DNA from: Albizia julibrissin
Taxonomy: Eukaryota > Streptophyta > Magnoliopsida > Fabales > Fabaceae
Assembly (NCBI GenBank): GCA_037074505.1
Contig: CM073489.1
Coordinates: forward strand, 35,835,058-35,899,057
Length of the DNA: 64,000 nucleotides
Direction: 5' to 3'
In this document: piece by piece, positions 56,796 to 64,000 of the stretch
How the letters are laid out: each line of letters begins with the position of its first letter
How positions within the stretch are numbered: position 1 is the stretch's first letter
Made by a program: the position numbers and the translations under genes
The notes under the pieces: model-generated
The model's input: only the letters and a program-made list of their open reading frames with translations
Told to the model about the DNA's origin: nothing
Database searches by the model: none

Positions 56796-59685
56796 AGAGA
56801 TTGTTGCAAATAATGAGAGCTTAGATTATGTAGTTTCTTGTAAGCGCATTTTCTTTCCTTTCCCAAGCGACAGAGTGTAACATCGTAGCTTCTACTTCAT
56901 GATAACTTTTTCCCACTTTTGTGTACATCAGCGATGCCTCTGGATGTGCAAGACATTGGCTTTGTATAAAGTTTTTATGTGACTGATGATAGAAATCAAT
57001 GCCACGACTGGGTATCAATGGCCCAAAGTTACAAACTGAAAGCATTCTGCTTATAGTGATTACATAGATGCTAACAATTTGCTAGTTAGACATTGCAAAT
57101 CTTCTTGAACTTGAAAATTCGAATTTTTCGGGAAAATATGATCGAGGAGAACTCATTCCTCTTTGATTGAAGAAGCTCGAGAAGCCTCCTTGGCCAATGG
57201 AAATGAATCATGTCGCTGAATATATATGAAGATCCACAATGTCGAGCATGTATCTATTTTACCATTTTCAGATAACTTTCTCTGCAATGCATCTCCCCTC
57301 TTCAGGAAACGAAAGGGCTTACATGTGAACAGAGAAGAACAAGAAGAAAAATGCACAATTTTGCTCGAGTTTTGCTTTGATGATGCCATGAATCCGAATT
57401 TCCACTTCATTCGTATTTATTGGGCCGGAGATCCGAAAGTTTTTTCCGATTTGGTCTTGTCACTGGTTTGATACATGTTTGGGCCATTGCAGATCCCATT
57501 GGATCCATGGGCCAGCTGCTGAGTAGATTCCATTGAACTGGGAATTGGCCCTAAAACTGTATTCCACTAATCCACGGTGGAAGTAGCCTTTTTATTGGCA
57601 AACTTGGGTGATTTTGGCTTTTTTTTACAAAATGTTTGGGATAGCATTTTTTAAATTGAGCTTTTAGGAAAAAAGGCAGCTTAAGTCATAAGTCAAAAAC
57701 TCTCTGTTTTTTTTTTTTGGCCTTTTCACTGTAAAAAAGAAAAAGTAGCTTATGAAAGAAAGGCATTGGGTCCTTTTTTTTTTTTAATTGAAATACTATT
57801 CTAGTACTTATTATAAATATTTATGGATAAACTTTTTTGTTCTAAATATAAATTCACTTCAAAGTTAATATTCATTGTTTTCCATTTTTTCCTTTCATAC
57901 TTCTCATTGGAAATAGAGAAAGATGTAAGGGAATTAGTCCAAATAAATTTACAATAAAGATTAGAGTGGCAAACTTTTATGACAGTATTTTGATTTATGT
58001 TTATAAGAAATTTAATTGGTGACAATTACTTAATAAATTTTTATATAAAAATTATTACAGTACTCTGATTTAGGCCATTCTCACTAATTAAATTTTTAAG
58101 AGACTTTCCCCCAATTTTTCCTAAGTAGTTTACTGTTTCAAAACTTTCTCCAATAATACATTACCTATTTTTATTTTTATAAAATTTATGTCTTTTGCAA
58201 TCTTTTATCTCAAAACTTGCTTTTTCATTAATCATTCAAACAAGTTTCTATTATCAAACTACTAACTTTTACAAAATTCAATTCAAACATAAATCACATT
58301 ATATAATCTGATTTTTACGCCATCTTAAGTTTACAAAAGTCTTATTTAAAAAAAATCATTTTTATCATCAAATCCAAACACACACTGTATCAGCAAAAGA
58401 CAAGTGCAAAGAAGAGTATAGTTTCATTCATCAACTTCCACTTGGAGGGTGATCAAGAAAGTAAAACTTGTCATCATCAAATAGTTTAGCTACCTGGTCT
58501 GCAAGAGAATTTTCTTCTCTTGGCCACTAATAATTTGCCTCGTGTTTTTAGATTTAGTGAAACCTTATTCAAATTAAATTTAATATTTTTTAAATTGAAA
58601 AGTGTATCTTATATTTTTTTTATTTTATATGACTATCTAAATACGTTAAATTTAAGTATCCAGTAATATTTCTTATATTGACTTGGACTGGCAGACTCAA
58701 ATTTAAGACCATCTGCTTCAGTAGTTAAAGCTCCAAATGAATAACACTGTTGGGCGGGGGGGACAATACAACAAAAGCAAGCATAACCTGATCAAGAACC
58801 TCCCCCTCTTGCTTGGAGAGGAGGTGGTTGATGTAATGTATAGAAAGCCTTAAACTTGATGTATCTTCATCTAATTAATCTGTATGTGATGTGATTGTTC
58901 TCGCCGCAAGTAAAAATCAGATTACAATTCAAGCTCTGGAAAGTAAATTTCTAACTTCAGCTATATCAGAAAAAGGGTGATTCTAATCTTATAGCATGCA
59001 TTAAATTTATCAAACAGAAGAAGACAAGGGCAATACAAATTGTTGTACGTCAAGTAATTATGCTCGTGACACCAACGGATAAAGATGGAAGCATAATATG
59101 TGAAATGATGAGTTTTGCCTGGCCGGTAACTCTAAATCATGAACACATGAACATATATCAGTATCACTTTGTTTGGCTCTTCATTCTTCAGCTTCGTTAA
59201 AACTTTTAAAAACATGACATTTAGGATAAGACTTGGATTTGATTTGAAAAGGATGTCATGAGTCATGATCCGAAAAGCTTCCCATTATTATCATAATAAT
59301 AACATATATTTAGTAATATCCCTCTAGCTTCTATCTCACACACACACAGAATTGGATAAAAAATTAAAGCACACATCCCATTTTCAGTTTATGGCTTCAA
59401 GTAATGATCATAACACTCCTGATTGGATAAAAAATTTTATGCAGAGCATTAAGTACAATATTCCAACACATTTCATTTTTTGGCTTCTTGTAGTGACCAG
59501 TAATATAATGCACATCAATACCTGTTGTTGAAGGGAAAGAAAAAGGGCCACCTATGTAAGAAGAATTCAATGCTATACTTACAAAATTCGGTATAGGTAT
59601 AGCTTTGCATTTAAAACTTGTCAGGACATTGGAACCACTAAATCTTGCATGATCCATACATCCTCATTATTATATTGTTATTGTT

Positions 59686-59880
59686 TGTTAGAATGTTCAA
59701 GTGTGAATGGCCTTAATTTTGATGTGGAAAATTCTACTTTATATAAAATTGATTTTAACAAGCAATATTGTCTCTATTCCTTAATATAACATCTTAGTTT
59801 GCATTTATAAAGTAAAGTTTTCTCCTCCATTTTCATGCAGTCACTCCCCATTCCTTAACAGTTGGTATCAAGGCCAAATC
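59686..59880 (+). mobile_element. Probable LTR-retrotransposon remnant (LTR plus primer site)
   Basis: A 175-bp block begins tgttagaatg and ends ccttaaca (TG..CA borders). It is followed two bases later by tggtatcaaggcca, which resembles the plant initiator-tRNA-Met primer binding site (tggtatcagagcc). No second LTR or gag/pol frame was found, so it would be a truncated element. The call rests on end structure only. Confidence 0.42.
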
Positions 59881-61050
59881 CAAAAGGAGATCGACTTCAC
59901 AGGATTTGCTCCCCCATAAGCACAGGCAGCCAACTTGTAAAGATGGAACAGTTTCGACAACGTAGCTAAGAGATCCACTTGCTCCTTCACTTTATATCAC
60001 TGAGGTTGATTATTGAGGAGGAAGCACATGAACTCGACCCATCTGAGTCATGGCGTCTGATGAAAGCCTTGTGAAGAGCAATAATAATAATCAGTGTGTG
60101 CCTAGAAAACCATTTTACTTTGTTCAAAAATTGTGTGGTCCAGAATGATCAAAGTAAGCTCCACTTAGATTTTCTGTTGATACATCCACATGTTAAAGTC
60201 TCCCTAGCTCCAAATTCATCATCTACTCATCACTGCATTTTCATTCTTCAACCTCCAACTACGTCCCAAGGCCCACCACCCATTTTAGCTGTTAATAATC
60301 AAAACCTCTCAAACCCACACTTTCAACGATACATCTTTGGTTTTCTAGTTTTTCACCATCCCTCTCCATATAAATTGTCCCACCTTATTCTATCTTTCAT
60401 TATTTCTTCCAATCACACTGGGGTCCCCCAATTAATTAGAATAAAATAGAAAAAATCTGCTTCTGTTTATTGTTGGAAATGTGTGTGTGACTCTGAGAAA
60501 GATGACTGGGTGAAATAATCTGCAGAGAGAGACAAACTAAAAAATTCCCCCTTATTGTGCATATACCTCTTTGTCGGATTCTTGTCACCATTTAAACGAA
60601 TTATTGGCCCTTAGTTAATAATTGGTCAGACGTGGGATTTGACTATACATAAACATGTTTAATTTTAATCATTATTTTGAAAAGCTCTTTTTTTAAGTTA
60701 ATTAACCTAACTATTCTCTCTCCGGCAACAAATAATAACCGTTGGTTTTGGCTTTAGGCCTTATTATGAGTGATCAGCAATACGAGTATCAATTTAGTAC
60801 TTTCCGATATTATTTATCCCATTAAAACTGGATCGCCTTTTTAATAATATGTGGATATATTCCTTCCTTTTAATTGATGGAACTCTGACCTCTCATCTTT
60901 TTTTTTTAAAAAAATAAAAATTTGAACCTACAGAATTCTGCGCTAGTGCTCTATACAGGTCTAGTTCACTTCGTTAATAGTAACAAATAGAAATAAAATG
61001 AAGGAAAAGTTAAAGCTAAAAAAAAAAAGGAATGAAAATTAGTACACTTA

Positions 61051-61245
61051 GCATATTTGGGATGGCTTATATGAATCGGATTTATTATATAAGCTCGATT
61101 CATGTAAATCGAGATAAATCTCCTCCACATATTTACCTCGTAGACCGTAAAAGCACCTCGTAGACTGTAAAAGTTACTTTGTATTCTGTGAATCACGATT
61201 CATAAGTACTTATTGAGCTTCTATAAATTAATCCAAACGAATGGC
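61051..61245 (-). mobile_element. Tourist/Harbinger-like MITE copy, inverted
   Basis: Contains the family core in reverse: atgtaaatcgagataaat, then ctcctccacatatttacctc, two copies of the reversed acggtctacgaggt motif, and tgtgaatcacgattcataag. The ends are gcatatttgggatggc on the left and the inverted form of atccaaacgaatggc on the right. A TTA triplet precedes the left end. It abuts the larger Harbinger-like element that begins at 61252. Confidence 0.72.
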
Positions 61246-61251
61246 TCTTAA

Positions 61252-62278
61252 GGCATTGTTTGGTCCGAGGTTTTTTGAGAGGAAGGGAGGGGATGGATGG
61301 GGTGGGGGTGAACATGTTTTGTTGGGAAAAATGAGAGGGAGGGGAGAGGAGAAATTTTGTCTTTTATTACTCTCCTCCCCTCCTTTCACGCCCCCTTCAA
61401 ATTTAAAATCTTTTTTATGGGTGAGAAATATTATGTCTTATTATAATTAAAATGCTCATGCTAATTTTTCATTATCTCAAGTTTACCCATCTGATTATAA
61501 AAACCATATAATATTATTGCAATAAGCCAAAGAAATCCAAAAATATATCTAATCAAATGATATCTTATTAAATATTATTAAACTCATTTAAATCCACCAT
61601 TTTTCTCTTTGGTGTCGCTATTTCATTGTGAACACCACATGCTTCTCTAACTGTTACTACCACAAATTGCTCTTCAAGCCATCCAAACCTTCTTTCACAC
61701 TGCATGTGTCTATTTATATATTTTTTTGTGTATAATATATCACTTTAGACAAGTTTATTGATTTATTTTCTAATTAAATATGTTTTAATGTTATAACATG
61801 ATCACAAGTATATACCTGGAATAATCTTAGATAAGTTTATATGTTTTTAACGTTATCACAAGTATTTCAATAAAATATGATATATAAATTACACCCTAAT
61901 TACCTTTGTTATTTTAGTATTATAATTTGATTGAGGATTTATATTTAAATTTAAAAAACATATTAAATTTGATGAATTAACATATTAAAATCATCATTCC
62001 AAATGTATATAAAGTTTTTTTTATCATATATAAGTGAGATAACAAAGGTTTTTTGCAATTTGTAACTTAGGAAATAATAATTTTGATATCTAAATAAAAT
62101 ATTAGGATATATTTATCAACATTTAATTGACTCATATCCCTTCCTCTCTTCTGAACCAAACGGTAACTCTCCCGACTTTTCATTCCATCAAACGATCAAA
62201 CCAAACAAAGTTTATAACCTCTTCTCACCTCCCCTCATTTAACCCCCCTCCCTCCTCTCCTTTAAACCAAACAAGGCC
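61252..62278. mobile_element. Non-autonomous Harbinger-like element of about 1 kb
   Basis: The left end ggcattgtttgg and the inverted right end ggccttgtttgg form a terminal inverted repeat. It is flanked on both sides by TAA (61249-61251 and 62279-62281), the 3-bp duplication typical of PIF/Harbinger elements. Sub-terminal parts are purine-rich on the left (gaggaagggaggggatgg) and correspondingly pyrimidine-rich on the right. The interior is AT-rich with no transposase frame. Confidence 0.75.
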
Positions 62279-63225
62279 TAAGAGAATAGCATAGAGTGAT
62301 TTGAGTGATGATATAAAACGATGTTTCCATTCAAAAAAAAAAAAAAAAAAGGATGTTTCTGCACTGTTTTGGTTCCAGTATTTAAGGAGATTGTGGCAAC
62401 TGTCTCGGTTTCCTTGCGTTACGAATATCTTTTCATTATGATCAAAAGGAATATAACTTTAAAGCTTTTTAAGTTTATTTAGGATAGTTTATTTTTAGTT
62501 TATAAGTGTTTTTTATATAAATTGGGACATAATTTTTTTCATATATTTATTTTATATACTATAAATTATAATTAAAAAACTGATTTTAATAATTGTAATA
62601 ACTATCTTAAACAAACACTAGATGACAAAACATGATTCTACGGCGAGCTTAGGAGAATATTGTAATTTTCTTGACTTTGTTGAACTACGAATCATCAGGT
62701 GCTCCAGTCCTGTGCTATAACAGTGGCTTAAAAGGTGCCAATAACTACAAAAAAAGACCACTTTTATAAAGAGAGAATATAATTACGAAATCAATTCAGT
62801 TTCGAGAAGCAATTGGGCTATGAATTAATATACATCTCTGCGGTTGTGTCGTACTCTTTCATCTTCATCATGAAGTCTGTAATATATACTACTTCTGATA
62901 TTTAATATATTGTAATACAAGTTCTTAATATAAAATTTCGTTTGCAGTATTATTTATTCTAACAAAGAACGAGACATTACCTGTCTCCATATGTAATTTT
63001 TTTCAATGAACTATATGCGGTTTACTAGCGATTGAAGGCAAAGAATGTAACAGCCTCTAATACGTTCTTCCAAATTCATGTGGTGCTCCAAAAGCAAGAG
63101 GCCACCATTTTGAGTGTTCTTTTTCACCCACTCTTGTGATCCCCAAACCGAACAAATTTTTTTTATCTTTTGGCATTCTCAAAGTGACAGTCTCTTTCAA
63201 ATTTTAATTAGTGCAGCTTCCCTGC

Positions 63226-63232
63226 TATAAAT
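63226..63232 (+). promoter_or_regulatory. TATA box of the amino-acid permease gene
   Basis: The sequence tataaat is followed by a C-rich initiator region (about 63235-63245). It lies 188 bp upstream of the ATG at 63414, with a CT-rich leader between. Confidence 0.6.
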
Positions 63233-63413
63233 GTCCCCCCCATTCCTCTGCCTAACCATTCAGTATCAATAATGCTTAGCCTTCCCTACCCCATATAATC
63301 AACCCCTCCTTCTCTCTCTCTGTTTTGTTTGTGAATGAAAACTGGTTTTTTCAGAGATATTGAATAAATATTTTCTCTGCTTCGAAGTTTGGACTCTGTC
63401 TTTTACATCTAAG

Positions 63414-63943
63414 ATGGCTCAAAACTCTGCCGCCACCAATCTTCGCCAACTTCAAGCCTTTGACATTGAAGATTCCAGAGACGATGCGAATTCAAATTCT
63501 ACATACCAATGCTATGACGATGATGGACGTCTTAAACGAACTGGTACTGCCCTTCACATAACTATAGTCCCCTACTTCAACCGTACCTGCACCATTTAGT
63601 TCCTAAAATTCTCTGTTCTGTCGCTTGAAAACAAAACAAATGTACGTACACTTGCTCATTCATTTAACTTTCATTTGAAAAAATACAAGTGTGTATCAAA
63701 ATGAAACAGGAACGGTTTGGACTGCAAGTTCGCACATTATAACGGCTGTGATAGGATCAGGAGTTCTGTCCTTAGCATGGGCAGTGGCTCAATTGGGTTG
63801 GATTGCTGGTCCCACAGTGATGCTTGCGTTCTCTGCCATCACTTACTGCACATCAACATTGCTAGCAGATTGTTACCGTGTAGGGGATCCTGAGACTGGA
63901 AAGAGAAGCTACTCTTACTCGGACGCGGTTCGATCCATTCTGG
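63414..63943 (+). CDS. Amino-acid permease (AAP type), 5' part only
   Basis: Exons 63414-63543 and 63710-63943 give the first 121 residues; the donor gtaatc after 63943 shows the gene continues beyond the window. Residues 1-43 form a polar cytoplasmic N-terminus (MAQNSAATN.. ending in LKRTG). Then comes the AAP signature GTVWTASSHIITAVIGSGVL with the first helix and LSLAWAVAQLGWIAGP, a second helix (VMLAFSAITYCTSTLLADCY) and RSYSYSDAVRSILG. AAPs are plasma-membrane H+/amino-acid symporters of the AAAP superfamily used in phloem loading and seed filling. The exon-1 phase and the intron after the N-terminal tail fit the family. Partial only because of the window edge, not a defect. Confidence 0.93.
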
Positions 63944-64000
63944 GTAATCCTCTGTTTTCACAAACAGAGTGAGAGTCTTGTTAGTATTACACAAGCAGTG

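Larger units (their letters stand above)
56796..63413. other. Spacer between DUF7733-like and permease genes
   Basis: Starts with the 3' UTR of the DUF7733-like gene. Overlapping 81- and 85-aa frames on opposite strands at 57153-57471 have no recognisable motif. The middle is AT-rich with scattered A/T runs. Further right are a probable LTR remnant (59686-59880), a Tourist-like copy (61051-61245) and a 1-kb Harbinger-like element (61252-62278). A decayed Tourist-like relative lies at about 62468-62626. The frame at 60096-60449 is not supported. The last 250 bases are the permease promoter and leader. Confidence 0.5.

Noticed and set aside
57153..57471. Overlapping 81- and 85-aa frames on opposite strands
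   Set aside because: No CLE, DVL, IDA or other peptide signature, and the position suggests a 3' flank; kept as unproven.
60096..60449. A 117-aa open frame
   Set aside because: No domain, signal peptide or splice structure; low-complexity Pro/His/Ser translation of AT-rich spacer.

Overview
The window is nuclear DNA from a flowering plant, almost certainly a eudicot. It has spliced genes with short GT..AG introns, AT-rich spacers, and plant-only families: NAC, SAUR, a filament-like plant protein, CBSCBSPB, CDKE, an amino-acid permease and MIR166. No species marker can be read directly. I rebuilt gene models by hand from splice sites and reading phase, so exon edges are predictions.

Layout, left to right. 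(1) An intronless nepenthesin-type aspartic protease at 1922-3259 (+). (2) A SAUR gene with a histidine-rich tail at 6067-6396 (+), with a TATA box. (3) A MIR166 hairpin at 9548-9670 (+) in a long gene-poor stretch that also holds a SINE with target-site duplications and several MITEs. (4) A 14-exon CBS/PB1 gene at 21352-16750 (-); a 53-bp tandem duplication copies the splice donor of its first exon. (5) A filament-like plant protein at 23618-26624 (+), followed 120 bp downstream by a 738-bp hAT-type element with a perfect 8-bp target-site duplication. (6) A tRNA-Gln(UUG) at 29370-29441. (7) A 15-exon CDKE (CDK8-type Mediator kinase) gene at 31461-37193 (+). (8) A membrane RING-CH gene at 42329-45896 (+). 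Its last intron carries, antisense, a decayed mitovirus RNA-polymerase sequence. (9) An Asp1-like aspartic protease in eight exons at 47078-49278 (+). (10) An ATAF-type NAC gene at 51154-50073 (-) with a TATA box and ACGTG elements. (11) A DUF7733-like membrane protein at 55910-56795 (+) with a cluster of ACGTG elements. (12) The first two coding exons of an amino-acid permease at 63414-63943 (+), running off the right edge.

The genes are independent plant transcription units, with no operon-like grouping. Common themes are regulation (MIR166, CDKE, NAC, SAUR), membrane proteins (RING-CH, DUF7733-like, permease) and two unrelated aspartic proteases. The spacers are shaped by small non-autonomous transposons. 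They include a Tourist/Harbinger-like family with variable internal repeats, a MULE-like family with internal tandem repeats and a 9-bp duplication, a 1-kb Harbinger-like element, Stowaway-like elements, a fold-back element, a SINE and a probable LTR remnant. The most unusual item is the mitovirus-like insert. Its two visible reading-frame breaks are both TGA, and it lies in an intron of a gene that otherwise appears intact.
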